The notes: a model not told the origin generated them from the letters alone. A DNA stretch of 64,000 bases from Psilocybe azurescens (GCA_023853785.1 JAJIRX010000175.1:53663-117662), one strand, 5' to 3'. Counted from the first letter of the stretch, positions 23,288-35,215 are shown. Numbers and translations: made by a program.

Positions 23288-25682
23288 CAGTACTTTACAA
23301 TGCCCCACTTATTCCAAATAGAATCTATGGAATTCAGTTAGATTATATTTAATAGTTCTAAGTGGAATGGTCTGGAATCATAGAATAGGCCCATTCCAGC
23401 TTATTCCATTCAATAGAAAACTGTGTTATTTTTACCAAGTCCAATTTTAAAATCTACATGAATTATACCTCAATCTTAGTTTTAATTCATGTAACAATGT
23501 AATATAATATTTTGAAAACTATATACTGCATTATTATCTACATACAAAGAAGTAAAAACATTTTTTTAAATCTAAAAAAAGAGAGCAGAAGGATATGTTG
23601 GTATCATTGTAGTTGTTGGTGTTGTTGTTGGCCGTTGAGATGTTTAGTGCAGGGTGCCTTTGTAATTGCCCAATACACAACACCCAATCAAATATTTATA
23701 TTGATCAGTTCAATCTGGAAGGGTAAGCTTTAAGGCTTATTACAATAACTAGTTTAGCAGAGTACAGACTTAGACAATCACTCTTGGGTGATCACTAGTG
23801 ACTAGAGAACTCTCTTAGACAGGCGAGTACACCCAAGGCACTGAAATAACAAAGGCAATCTCTCGATGTGAGGGTGATCACCAATATTAAGAGAATCCCT
23901 TTTGGGGGGCGAGTGTACACGGGACACTTAACAGATCTCTTTATAAAAACCTAAACTCAAACCATCAAACACTATAAGCGATCACCTGTATTAACACATA
24001 GTAGATCCTTAGTTCCTATAAGCAACTGGGCACACTAGTCCACAGTCCTTAGCTTACTATAGGCAACATCCTGAACAGTCGGATTTCTCTGACAGTCATC
24101 CCTAGTTACTATGAGCAATCACTAGCCTTTATAGGATTCCTACCTGTACTGAACAATCCCCAGAGCAGTCTTACTATGGGCAACATCCTGAACAGTCAGA
24201 GTTCTCTGACAGTTGTCTCTAGTTACTATGAGCAATCGCTAGCTGTATAGAGTTCCAACCCATACTTAACAATCCCCAGTGCAGTCCACAGATGACTCAT
24301 AAAAGCCTGCTTATCAAGTCTAATAGACCTGACATTGAATATAACAATGGTGATCACTCACAAAACCAGGCAGTGCCTAATTGCTTAAGGTGAACTGTAA
24401 TGTTTGATCTCTTATCATACAAATCACTAGTCCTCAAAGTATTAACACTGGAATTCTTATTCAGGGTAAATTCTGATATCAAATCAGGGGTGTAGATTAC
24501 TTGGTTCCTATTCTAAAATCAGGGCTGCTTTTATAGACTAAATAGATACTTTGGCTTGTGATAATTGAAAGAGACTAAGAGAAAAGAAAGGAAATGGGCC
24601 ACGTGCTGCCTAGTCTTTGTTGCACCAATTATAATAGTAGAAAGTACTAGTTTGCCTGCACTACAGTGCTTATTTGAAGATAACATTGCTGTCCATGTGG
24701 CAGTGCCTCCTTGGGTAGCGATCACCTGACTTATTTTATCAGATGGCTTGCAGCTAAGGCATGTCGGGACTAGATTGCTTAGGGGTATATTTCCTAGGAA
24801 ACCCTACCAAGGTTCCTAAGCGCAGTTGCTATTGGTTTAGGACCTCCTGGAACAGCAGGTGCCCCTATCATGAGGCAAGTTATCTCTAGTATCATGTGGC
24901 AATCACTGACTGGGCAATCCCTCACTCACGTTGGCTGCATTGCAAATTACAAGTTTTTATAGTTGGACCTAGTAGGCCGGCCATATGCTGAGGTGTACAC
25001 AAGGTTTCAATTGCCAATACATTTGGTCCATGGGGCAATTCCCTGTGTGGCACAGTGATGTCTGATCCCTGAGCGGTTGATCACCTAATTGAGTGAACAG
25101 CCTTTGTGAGGCCTGGACACAGTGATCGCTTTTGCTAATTAATAAGGTTTCCATCACTTGGCAATCACTTGGTAAGAGACTGATGGGTATTACCCCTTGT
25201 AAGAGCCAAGGTCACTTCTTAGGAGTTCTTCTTTGCATGAGACTAATAGCATGATCAATGGGACAGGCAATCACCTCGGGTGCTCAGTTGGGATTGCTTT
25301 GATAGCTGTGTAGGAAACTAAAGGTAGTCTTTGATTCGTAGCGCTGATTAATAGGCCACACTACCCCTTAGTTAGTTTGTAAGGTCTACTATGCTTGTTG
25401 GCCCACTAGGAAGTGAAGCCTCAAAGCCTAATAGTCTGGTGTATCTCCTACCCTTCACTAGTATAATGTACTAGTTTATTACAGATAACAATCACAAAAA
25501 TAAGGGCCTCTGTGTCTCACTATGAATTGTAAGCTCAGAATGGTTTACACCCTTTCACCGTGTTGTTATCTGTACATGTGGTCACTATCATGGTATGCAT
25601 TGTTGTTATGGTCAGTCATGCTCATCTTCTATACATTAGTGTTGTTGTTGTCATGTGTCATCATTGGCTGTATGTGTTATGG
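23288..25682. mobile_element. J-family TIR element end plus uncharacterised repeat DNA
   Basis: CAGTACTTTACAATGCCCC at 23288 starts a TIR-type end with an ATTCCA/TGGAAT subterminal array (23305-23410). The TATACTGCATTATTATCTAC box (about 23521) and short TGTTGTTGTTGG stretches at 23600-23640 and again at 25580-25690 follow, as in families C, E, G and H. The 1.85 kb between those stretches is non-coding, rich in GATCAC/CAATCAC motifs, and looks like a separate insertion. The right end of J is not identified. Confidence 0.45.
24040..24250. repeat. Imperfect ~120-bp tandem repeat
   Basis: The string GCAACATCCTGAACAGTC followed by TTCTCTGACAGT and TAGTTACTATGAGCAATC occurs twice, starting near 24063 and 24180. 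Both copies lie in the non-coding insert within J. Confidence 0.7.
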
Positions 25683-25684
25683 TA

Positions 25685-25901
25685 TAGTGAAAGACAAAAC
25701 TGTTCAAATGATTTTTGAAATTGGACTGTTTCTTGAATAATTCAAGAAAAATTCAATCAAACAAGTTCAAATTTTACACAGTGGTAGAGTACCATGTGAA
25801 TAACATGTTCCAAATTATTTTATTATGTAATCTAAACTCCTTCCTACACTATTAATATTTTACTAGCACAAGTCCATTTGAACAGTTTTGTCTCTCTCAT
25901 A
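25685..25901. mobile_element. Tc1-type MITE, copy 1
   Basis: About 215 bp with ends GACAAAACTGTTCAAATG and CATTTGAACAGTTTTGTC, flanked by TA dinucleotides. It matches the inverted copy at 30158-30374 along its full length, including a TCTACCACTGTGTAAA-like centre. TA targets and short inverted ends suggest mobilisation by a Tc1/mariner transposase. Confidence 0.7.
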
Positions 25902-26031
25902 TACCAAGCATGTGACTTTGTTTAATCAAAGCAAATAAGTATAAATAAAATTATGTGATTTATTCAAAATGTGTATATATACTCTGTGTCCCAGTTTACA
26001 CTACTCCCACATTAAATTCTTACTCAAACAC

Positions 26032-26873
26032 TCATGCAATCACTCACTCCTGCTCAACGCAACTGTGTTTTTGAACTGCTTGACAAAGGCCAGTCAAGTC
26101 ATGCTATCTACTACCACTGGTATAAGTGTTGGTTATATATTCACTTTTCACTTTGCTCAACATCTTTCCATTCTGCATCCTGATCCTTACTTTCTCACTT
26201 CTCAGAAGGCTGAAAATGCCGGTATAAAACTCTGCAAGACATGACCAACACATCATTTTCTGTGAAGACTGTATGGAGAGCACTCAGAAGCACTTGGATG
26301 AAGGCTGTAACCAAGCAAAAACAACTTTTTCTCTCCAAAAGACATAGGGGGCTTAGAATGGACTTTTCAGAAGCACACAAAGACTGCACAGTGGAGGACT
26401 GGAAGAGAATTATATGGTCAGATGAGACCAAAATCAATTGTTTGGGGTCAGATGGGAGGAAATAGGTGTGGAAAAAGCCAGAAGAGGGGTTGAGTGATAG
26501 GCCGGTACAGGGGACAGTCAAGTTTGGAGGAGGTTCTCTGATGATCTGGGATTGTATGTTCTGGGAAGGACCTGGATATGCAACCAAGATTGATAGGAGG
26601 ATGGATGCTGATCTTTTTGTCAACATTCTGGATGATGAACTTCAAGAATCAATCAGATATTACAGAGAAAAGCCTACAGATATACTTTTCAGCAGGATAA
26701 TGATCCCAAACACAAGAGCAAGAAGGCCCAGAACTGGCTCCAAGACAGTGGTTTAGAAGTTATGAAGTGGCCCCCTCAATCAGCAGACTTCAATCCAATT
26801 GAACACCCTTGGCATCACCTCAAAACTAGACTTGGAGAATATGATAGGCCGGCATCTGGAATTGCAGAGTTGT
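26032..26873 (+). pseudogene. Tc1/mariner transposase, broken
   Basis: This is a DDE transposase of the Tc1 group. Visible motifs in order are TNTSFSVKTVWRALRSTWMK (helix-turn-helix linker), WKRIIWSDETKIN (first catalytic Asp), GTVKFGGGSLMIWDCMFWEG, QQDNDPKHKSKKAQNWL (second Asp, after a frame change near 26690) and QSADFNPIEHPWHHL (catalytic Glu), which gives the DD34E spacing. A TAG at about 26464 replaces the Trp codon expected in GRKWVWKKP, and the N-terminal part has several stops. The C-terminus is cut at 26873, where a CAGTACTTTACAGTGGGG end of another family begins. No intact TIR was found. Confidence 0.85.
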
Positions 26874-28826
26874 GCAGTACTTTACAGTGGGGTTGAACAA
26901 TCTCTGATAATGCTGTTGACACATCACATCACATCACACAGCCAATATCATCACAAAAGTTGAGACACCTCAGTTTTGTCAGTTCTTCATCATTTTTTCT
27001 AACTTTTTGCGCATTGTATATACTATAATATATATAGTAGCTATTCCTGGTACTTTTATCTCAGAAAATACATGAAATAAGTTGAAAATAGTAAATTACA
27101 TCAAGTTTCCACTATATATAGTCAAAGATAAGACAGATTCATGAGATTGCAGAGGATAGGAATAATGATATAGAAAGTATTGCTATATATCAACATGAAT
27201 ATAGTTATTTCCTTTAAAACAACTCTAAAAACATAATTTTCATTAAGATTTGAGCATAATATATCTAATTCAGTCAAAATTTTGATTCTAAATAAGGCCT
27301 ACAGCACTGTGAACCATGCATATACCATTCCAGATGTATATAATAATACAAAATATATTGTTACAATACTCAACAACCTCAGTTATTTGACATATTTTCA
27401 AAATTGAGTCAATTTCTATTATCATCACTCTCCAAAGCATTCTCATGTCATCTCTCTGAGTGCTCCTTTGAAAAAGGGAATCAGAAGTTTATGGAAGTGT
27501 GGATATAGACCCAAGAATGAAGAGAACCAAGATCAGGCATGTTTTTATTTTTTTCATTAAAAGTTAAGATTGCCTTCATATATAGATAAGAAAAATATTC
27601 TGTGTAAATTGCTGAAACAGCAAGCTCTTAAACTATTGGTGAACAGTCAAGAGCATTTGAAAGATTTGTTTCCATATGATTGAGTGTTGAGTTCTGCTTG
27701 TCGATACAAAGATTTTCTAGAAAGAGCGTGAATTCATCTTGATAAAGAATATGTACCAGATATCTTCTGCTGCAGTCTTAGATGAAGTTATAGCCTTTTT
27801 CTTAGCTTGATTATCTTATACTTTTTCCATAACAGTAGCTCTACCCTTCTTTCCAATAGGCATTTCAGAATATCTTTGATACCCTTGGACTTTAAAGCAT
27901 AATATTGAACCATGATGTTAGTATATTATAATAAGATGCTACTGCAGAATCATTACCTGAATTTCAGACTGGTTATAAGGCCCAGAAATAAATGCTAGAA
28001 TCAGAACAAGAATCTGTTTTTAGTACACAATATCATATACAGAATACCAAACTTGGTGACTTACTATTCAATAAAAGAGCTTTGTGAACTAAAAATAGTA
28101 GAAAAAGCGGTCAGAATCAAAGAAATAGAGGCAATCAAACAGGTTGGTGATGATTTGAGTGAAAAACCATTTCTCTGCAGTCTTTGGATATTTAAAGGTC
28201 ATTTTGGGGCCATTCCTCACATGCAAGACTGCCACGAAAAAGCCTTTGAGGCCTGCTCAGCCTGTTTTGGAACAGGAACAGTGGCTGTATTACACCTATT
28301 TTGCCCTCAAAATGGTATAATGACTATAGCATAATAGAAAATGCAATTCACAACTAGATTTACAGAGCAAAAGTGATTTAAAGTTAAATTTCTAAAATGT
28401 GATCAGAACAGATTTCTAATTTAGCAAGTCTAAGTAGATGAAAGTGCCTAAATATAGAGTCTGACTCACCACTGAGGTTAAAAACAAAAAAATGTTCTGA
28501 TCTATTTGTTCAAATTTAAATTCTAAGCAAAACATGTCTGCCAATCATGTTTATAACTGCTGTGGTTGTAGAAATATTTTTATGCAATCCAGAGTGCTAT
28601 ATTTGGCAGAGAAATGAGTCTGATTTCGCTTTTTGAGTTCTTAATCATATTTTTTTCAATAAAAATGCCTTCATGCAATGACAATACTTAATATCTTCCA
28701 GTATATACCACAAACTGTTTTGAATTGGTTGTTTATAAAGTACAAGTTCAATGTCTCTCAAGATATTGGTCTGATCACACTGTGATACAGCATGTCACTG
28801 TCCACCACACATCAGTGATTGTTTAA
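26874..28826. other. AT-rich stretch with one TIR-like end and a small open frame
   Basis: CAGTACTTTACAGTGGGG at 26874 looks like the end of a TIR element that cut the Tc1 gene. The rest is AT-rich. A 93-codon frame (28053-28334, plus; contains EKPFLCSLWIFKGHFG) and a minus-strand stretch near 27700-27900 (AKKKAITSSKTAAEDI) could be old coding pieces, but I recognise neither. Confidence 0.35.
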
Positions 28827-30006
28827 CCTCATTTACAGTGTGCCACCTATACCAGTCAGAACCAGTCGTAACCGCTTACCAGTCAGAACTGATCAGAATC
28901 TGATCAGAATCCACTTGGACTCAGTTGGAACCAGTCAGAATTTCTCAGAATGTATTTATTCGGTGTACAAGACAATGCTTAGTCCACTTTACATAATAAT
29001 TGCTTATATAAGCTTATAAATAATGTATTGAAATCACATGATATTTATGCTTAGTCAGTATTATATAATATTCTCTTACATAAACTCTTAAATAATCTAT
29101 TCAGGTCACATGATATTTGTAATAAATACAAAATTATAAAATACACTCAACAGAAATTGAACCAACAGCTTTATATATATTAATTCTACACATGCTTTAC
29201 CAACTACACTATTATTGCATGTGTTATTCTCAATATTTTATAAATTATATACCATTCTTTATAACACCCAATAATATATTCTGGCACTTCCTCTGAGGCT
29301 ATACCCACATATTATATATCAAAATGATTATAAAATTAAGGGAAATGCGCCTGTAATTACATCACTATGTGAATATTATATCAGCATGTTCAATATGCAA
29401 AATACTGTAAATTTCAATATATATAGACATTGTAAACCATGTTTTGCAATAAAATAGCACCTTGTTAGCTATATTTTAATAGTGTAGCAATAATAGAAAT
29501 TAATTGAATACAAAAATCAATTTTATTCAAGAAATTTAGATTATATAAGCACAAATTTATATAAAAATAGGTATTTTTTTACCAGAAATTTTACAATTTT
29601 GTGTAATTATTACATAAACATATTCTCTTAAATTTTACAGTTCCAACAATACCAAATTTGTCACAAACTAATAAGATCTATGTATACTGTTTGTGTTATT
29701 GCTTGCTGGGCTGTAAATAGTATGCTGACATAATATGGTTCCTCTTGGTACCACTTGGATTCCACTCAGAATTGGGTCTAATTAAGTTTTAAATTTGGAT
29801 GAATTCCACTCAGATTCTGATCAGATTTGGGTCGGACTTGGTAACAGCTGAACCAGTTGGTACTGGTGATTCTGATCAGAATCCAGTTGGAAAAATTTGG
29901 ACATTTTCCTGCTAATTTGGCAGGGACACTGCCAAATAAAATTCTGGCTAGACCCAGTCAGAGTCTAACTGGTTCCAATCAATACCTGTGGGGAGTGTAA
30001 AGACCT
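28827..30006 (+). mobile_element. A-family TIR element, copy A3
   Basis: A colinear copy of A2 of about 1180 bp. The left end is worn (TCATTTACAGTGTGCCACC) and the right end reads GGGGAGTGTAAAGACCTT. Subterminal arrays at 28850-28940 and 29750-29985 have drifted from GGTCGGAACC to GGTCAGAACC-like units. The tRNA-like boxes lie at about 29150-29215 on the minus strand. It is older than A2 and A4, judging by end decay. Confidence 0.8.
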
Positions 30007-30157
30007 TGAATTGTGGGAGAGAGTACAAAAGAGTGGAATGATATTCCAGTCTCTGTCTGTCAAAATCTGATAGAGAGTATGCCTAGAAGTGTTCAGAATG
30101 TATTACAGGCAAAAGGATGCTATACCAAGTACTAAAATATTAGAATACTGTTTTATA

Positions 30158-30374
30158 ACATGAGAGGGACAAAACTGTTCAAATGGATATGTACCAGTCA
30201 AATATTAATAGTGTGGGAAGGAATTAAGATTACATAATAAAACAAATTGGAACATGTTATCCACATAATACTCTACCACTGTGTAAAGTTTGAACTTGTT
30301 TAGTTGAGTTGTTCTTGAGTTATTGAAGGAACAGTCCAACTTCAAAATCATTTGAACAGTTTTGTCCCTCACTG
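30158..30374. mobile_element. Tc1-type MITE, copy 2 (inverted relative to copy 1)
   Basis: About 217 bp beginning TGAGAGGGACAAAACTG and ending GTTTTGTCCCTCACTG with TA on both sides. The CAGTGAGGGACAAAAC end is typical of Tc1-like elements. It matches 25685-25901 on the opposite strand. Confidence 0.75.
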
Positions 30375-30376
30375 TA

Positions 30377-31281
30377 AAAAGAGGAATGAAACACTTGCCT
30401 CTGGTTCGTCAACATGAAGTTTCAACATAGCAACCCCACCCTGGAGCAAGCTCAAGGTCCTTGATGCCATGCTCCTTCTGCTTTAATTTGAAGTTGGTGT
30501 TGATGGCAAGAAAGAAAGTATCGTATATAAGAAACTGATTTCCATGTTAATGAACTGATATCTCAAAGCAATAAGTATAATCCCATCTATGTATGATGTT
30601 CTCACAATTGAACTATCACCATCAATGACTATGTGCTAGCCCACTGTCAATGATGTTGGGTACACGATGCAAGCGCTCTCCAGACTCAACACCCCTGAGA
30701 TCAGAGGGTGAAGGCAATGTAACTGCACAGCACACAAAGTTGCCTCATTCTGGAAGAACCACAAAACGAGGCTGCACAACTTTCAAACCCAAGGAAGGTC
30801 CACCCATCCCCATCCACCTCCTCAACACACTCTGCCTTCACCAACTCCACCCCATCTGCTATCTGCTGGACAGCTACCTGTTGAGCCAAAGACTCCACTA
30901 TGCAACCCTTGCTGCCCCTCCAGAATGCAGCAATGGACCAGGCTAGGTACCTCAAAGGTCTGCTTGACTCTATTCTGGCAACCATCATCATCATGAAGGA
31001 TGCTGCAGCCTACAATGCTCTCACACTTAGTGAGCACTCCAGACAACCACTAAAGGTACTTACCACTCTGCTGTCACCCATGCCACCCACACACACTGCT
31101 CCGACCCCAACACCAGTCTTGGTCAGCAGCACCAGGCCGTCATATGCTCAGATGACCAAAGCATGCCCAGCTACACAAAATACAGCTAAATTAGGATGAT
31201 TGTCACACGCCGGCCATTCTACTCACCACAAGAGTAATGCAGACTCTCACACCTCTCCTTGTCCTCACCCAAGCAAATGTC
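30377..31281 (+). other. Stretch with an unrecognised open frame (30900-31199)
   Basis: The frame at 30900-31199 encodes MDQARYLKGLLDSILATI and then a proline/threonine-rich tail ending SYAQMTKACPATQNTAKLG. Composition is coding-like. A tail of this type occurs at the N-terminus of some LINE-type ORF1 proteins, but no diagnostic motif is present. A second frame at 30650-30946 overlaps it. I do not assign a function. Confidence 0.3.
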
Positions 31282-32640
31282 TGTGTACTTTATCTCCACC
31301 CAGGTACTCCATCTGGAACATATGCAAGTGTTCAGAAAATTATCTTTGATAGGTGGATTTCAGGTGGACTCCAGATGAACTCCAGGTGGACTTCAAGCAA
31401 TTCCACTTGAGTCCAACTGGAGGCCAGGTGGAGTCCAGGTGGAGTCCAGGTGGAGTTCAATTAGAATCCACCTGGACTCCATACCTGGGTAACAATATTC
31501 CAGCTTAGACCATCAGAGAGCAGACTTGTTGAATTTTACAAAGTCCAGCTATAGACAGATTTAAATTGAAATGTATTTTCTTAGAGTAAATTTATGCAAG
31601 AATGTATATATAATATATTAAAAACTATATACTACACTATTATCTACAATATTATCTACTAGAGAAGTTCATCACCACTGAAACATAAAAAAATATATAT
31701 ATATAATATATAAAACAAAAGAAATAAAAGAAAAACATATGAAACAGACAAAAAGTAGGTGAGAGGGTACATAGTTGGTTCAAATAAATATAGAAGCACA
31801 TGAACATTTTAAAAAATGAGAAAATGAGACAAAAAAAAGAAAAAAAGAAAAAAAAGAAGAAAAAAGGGGGCAAGAGGATGGCCATGTCGCTTGTAGCCCC
31901 GCCATACATATTGTTGTCATTGTGGTAGCCATTGTACACACTATGGTAGCCTTCATACATGTCCAGCATGTCTGTCTGTCATGTTGTTGTGTCTGCTGTG
32001 TCTGTCATACACATTGTTGTTGTTGTTGTGGCTGTCATACATGTTGTTGTTGTTATCATTGTGGCCATCATATGTGTGGCTGTTGTTGTTGTTGTGGCCA
32101 TCATTGTCATTGTTGCAGCTGTTGTTATTGTTGTCACAGCTGTTGTATGTATGTGTCATGTTCATGGTCTGTGTATGTGTTGCTGTCATTGACTGTATGT
32201 GTTCTGTGTGATGTTGTATCTATTATTGTATATACTGTACATACCCATTGTTGTCATTGTTGTCAGCTATACAAAAAAGAGAGGGGGAGTGGTTAATGGC
32301 AGCGGCATGCAGAATTCACAACTTACCTGGGGTTGTGACCTCATTCCTCATTCACATCGCCTCACTTCACCTTGTTCCACATTTGCCTTGTTCTGCCTTG
32401 TTCCGTACTCACCTCCTTTTGTTCACAGGTGTCCATTTGCTTTCTGTCAGTCTCAGTTTGTTGCAATGCAATGCACATTGGGTTGGGTTGGCATGGGCCT
32501 GGCTCTGACCAACGACGGTGAGGTGGGGGCACACACAACGGCGGCAGCAGGGTGGTGGTGGTCGGAGGAAGAGGTGGGGTGGTGGAAATAATAAATGGAC
32601 CGATGTGGCATCAACAAGTCACATATGTGACATTATTTGT
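31282..32640. mobile_element. G-family TIR element with minisatellite
   Basis: The left end is TGTGTACTTTATCTCCACCC at 31282. Next come a subterminal array of GGTGGAGTCCA/GGACTCCA units (31370-31480), a TATACTACACTATTATCTAC box (31628), an A-rich tract closing in GGGGG (31820-31870) and a TTGTTGTTGTGGCC-type minisatellite (31905-32270). The conserved core GGTTGGCATGGGCCTGGCTC lies at about 32487 and ACCGATGTGGCATCAAC at about 32600. The same order is seen in C, E and H. On the minus strand a splice-donor-like CCAGGTAAGT (about 32325) is shared with H. The right end was not found. Confidence 0.6.
31905..32270. repeat. Minisatellite of element G
   Basis: Codon-periodic TTGTTG/GTGGCC repeats. 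On the minus strand they read as an Asn/Asp/His/Tyr-rich peptide with repeated YDGHNDN and MYDSHNN units. On the plus strand they read as Cys or Val runs. Confidence 0.7.
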
Positions 32641-32710
32641 CACTTGCTGAGAAATGCTGAGTAAATAGCCATATTGGTATATAGTCCATCAAATTTTGAT
32701 CAATTACAAA

Positions 32711-32785
32711 GGCTCTATAGCCTAGTTGGTTTAACATCAGTGTGTGGCCTTCTCAGATGCCTGAGTTCAATTCCTGTTTGTGCTT
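32711..32785 (+). other. tRNA-like sequence, probable SINE head
   Basis: GGCTCTATAGCCTAGTTGG starts a 75-nt stretch with an A box (32718-32731) and a B box GAGTTCAATTCC (32763-32774) at tRNA spacing, and an anticodon-like loop CTTCTCA (TCT, arginine). Acceptor and T stems pair poorly, so it is not a functional tRNA gene. A T-rich run follows (32784-32796). This fits a tRNA-derived SINE head or decayed tRNA. Confidence 0.45.
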
Positions 32786-32836
32786 TTTGTTTTTTTACAC
32801 TATAATAAAATATAAATAAAATATAAATAAAATCTG

Positions 32837-33110
32837 GGGATCTTCCTCCACCTGGAGTCTGTTTGAAATTAACCCTGAAATAGTATATTAATGCTGATAT
32901 ACATGCTTCATAAGTCAAATCCACATGGAATCTGTATGGAGGATGTGAGACTCCAGATGAAGTTCCACATAGAATCCAGATGGAGTTCCACATCCTCCAC
33001 ATTGGTCCACATGGAGGATGAGTCAATTTCAGCTGGACTCCATGTGGAGTCTGGAACCGAGTCTCCAGATACTGGGCACACAAGAAGTCAAACTCTCCAA
33101 CCTCCACCTC
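32837..33110. mobile_element. TIR-type end with a CCACATGGA array
   Basis: GGGGATCTTCCTCCACCTGG at about 32837 resembles a worn AGGTCTTTAC end. It is followed by many ATGGAGTTCCACAT and TGGACTCCATGTGGA units to about 33060. This is another subterminal array variant; the opposite end was not found. Confidence 0.4.
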
Positions 33111-33429
33111 CAGGCCTACTATGCCTATTTCCTCTCACCCCACACATATACTCGCCTAGACTTGAAGACACTATACTCAAGCCTCAGTTACAAAGGCTAC
33201 ATTATAGTAAGTAGCCTGCTTTCTGCACTATTCTGCTCTTCTTCTCTCCCAGCCACCCCCTCGGTGGCCGAGTACGCAAATTTGTTACACCCAAAGGCAC
33301 AAGCCATTATGTAGTGAACCTTCCTTCTCTTATTAGCATTCTCTTTCTGTTTAGATACACACATAGCACTAAGTCAAGGCAAGGGCCCACCCCACAGAGG
33401 CTATAAAATAACATTAAAAATAAAAATCT

Positions 33430-34020
33430 CATCTATCCTTGGGCAGTGCATCTTTCCAGTCATCCAGTAAGTTTTTTTCTGGGTGCAGACACCCAGGACA
33501 CTCTATGATGAGTTCTTCTTCAGATGTACTGGCAACACCAGAAGGATCATGCCTGCATCCAGTGTGCTTGATGAAAATTGGAATAGTGGTCCTAGGATAC
33601 ATAATAAGCAAGAATTAAGTCCAATATGAGCATGATTACTGACTGTCACTTTTTCCAGCTGAAAGCCATCCATTACTTGAAGTATTGCATGGTAAAAGTC
33701 ATAGAGTGTTGTCTTCCCCTGCAAGGTGACAGTGTGGAAGAGATGGAGGAGATCAAAGATGAACATTGTCTTTGGATGCTCAAATGACACAGGGAACCAT
33801 TTCATGTGTAGAAGTTGCAGACAAGGATGTGGAGCTGGGCCTTGTAGTGTAATGCAATCACAGTAGTTGATATTGGGCACAGGTTTTTTACCATGGCAGG
33901 GCCATGTGGGGCATGCTGGAGCATGCAAAACTGGGGTGTGCAAGAGGTGTGCAGGGTCTGGGGTGTGCATATCTGAGAATAGGTGTGCAATGTTGGACAA
34001 TATTACTGCCAGGGCATGTA
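33430..34020 (-). pseudogene. CxC2/KDZ transposase-associated fragment
   Basis: The minus strand encodes INYCDCITLQGPAPHPCLQL, LHMKWFPVSFEHPKTMFIFD, LLHLFHTVTLQGKTTLYDFY and, in a second frame after about 33600, GCRHDPSGVASTSEEEL and ECPGCLHPEKNLLDDW. These are the hallmarks of the CxC2-like cysteine-cluster region that precedes KDZ (Kyakuja-Dileera-Zisupton) transposases in basidiomycetes. The catalytic KDZ domain that should follow below 33430 is absent. The piece lies directly downstream (minus strand) of the 48-nt exon-like units at 34204-34874. Confidence 0.75.
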
Positions 34021-34203
34021 TGATGATATACTGATAGTATCAAGTAATATATTTCTCTTTAAAATGCTCTGCACCCACTTTGAATATAAGGCTAATAGTG
34101 TCCACAGCTCTGCTTAACATATCTTCTTCAGGATTCATGCTTTGTGAGAGTCTGTTTAATAATGTCACCAAATTTAAATCTTTAGTGCCACAGATGATCT
34201 CAC

Positions 34204-34874
34204 CTTATTTTCATCCACGCTGTAGACATGCACTATGTGCTTTGTTAGAGCCTGTAATGAAATTTTAGAAATCAGAACAAGTTGACAACTATTAAGTCCC
34301 AACCAAATATTAGATGTCTAACCTTGGTGGTGTCTATAGCATAGATGTGAGCAATACACCTAATAAGGTCCTACATAGCAAAATATGAAAGATAATAGTG
34401 AGATTTTAATGTTGATTAAGCTGTGAAAATAAGGCTAACTAGTGCATACTCTGTAGATGTGAAAATTGTGCAATTGTAAGAGTCTGTTGAACCCAGTTAT
34501 GTTAGACACTGGTAATCTAGTTGCTTGGTCAATAGGAAAGTAAGTTTGAACCTTGTCTGCATCTATGCGGTATATGTGGGCAATGTGCTTGGTCAGCTCC
34601 TATGTAAACAAAGACACAATGTCTGATTTTGGTGATGTATTTACTTTGGGAAGGATTCAAATTTGCGTGAAGCAGAATATCATCATTTGATGGTTAGCTT
34701 CTTGGTGTAAGGCAGTCTTTTAATTGTCCTATCAATGTCCATGCCATAAGTGGGAGCATTGTGTTTGGTGAGTGTCTTTAGGGGAGGAATTGGATATTGA
34801 ATGACTATGAAATAAAATCTTTGACCTTGTCTGTGTTAACACCATATGTGTGTGCCAACATGCTTGGTAAAAGC
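34204..34874 (-). pseudogene. Row of five 48-nt exon-like units (LTKHIAHIY motif)
   Basis: Five units at 34826-34874, 34728-34775, 34552-34599, 34323-34370 and 34204-34251 (minus strand) each follow an AG. Four of them end before GT or a near-GT. They encode ELTKHIAHIYRIDADK, DLIRCIAHIYAIDTTK, ALTKHIVHVYSVDENK, TLTKHNAPTYGMDIDR and a frameshifted (49-nt) version of the same. A partial sixth unit (TLTKHE) sits near 34150. The consensus is xLTKHIAHIYxIDxxK. I do not recognise the motif. The spacing suggests duplicated phase-0 microexons of a gene that may continue into the CxC2/KDZ fragment. Confidence 0.55.
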
Positions 34875-34898
34875 CTGTGAGCCAGTGTTAGATACTAT

Positions 34899-35215
34899 GA
34901 GGTCTTTACACTCCCCCACAGGTACCGATCGGAACTGGTCAGATTCCCACCAGTTCCGACTGGAATTTTATTTGGCAGTGTCCCTGCCAAATTAGCAGAA
35001 AAATGTCCAAATTTTTCCAACCGGATTCCAATCGGAACCACTGGTACCGACCGGTTCCACCATTACCGAGTTTGACCAAAATCTGACCGGAATCTGACCG
35101 GAATCCAAGTGGAATTCATCAAATTTGAAACCCAATGAGACCCAATTCTGAGTGGAATCCGAGTGGTACCAAGCAGAACTGTATTATGTCAGCATACTAT
35201 TTACAGCTCAGCAAG
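34899..35215 (-). mobile_element. A-family element 3' part, copy A6, truncated
   Basis: GAGGTCTTTACACTCCCCC at 34899 is the A-family right end, inverted. The GGTCGGAACC-like array follows. The A sequence breaks at CTCAGCAAG (35207-35215), where element E1 begins. The rest of A is missing on this side. Confidence 0.8.

Noticed and set aside
31922..32296. Cysteine-rich plus-strand frame resembling a small secreted protein
   Set aside because: The cysteines come from TGT repeats in the G minisatellite; there is no signal peptide or ordered spacing.
32711..32785. Functional arginine tRNA gene
   Set aside because: Promoter boxes are good but acceptor and T stems do not pair.
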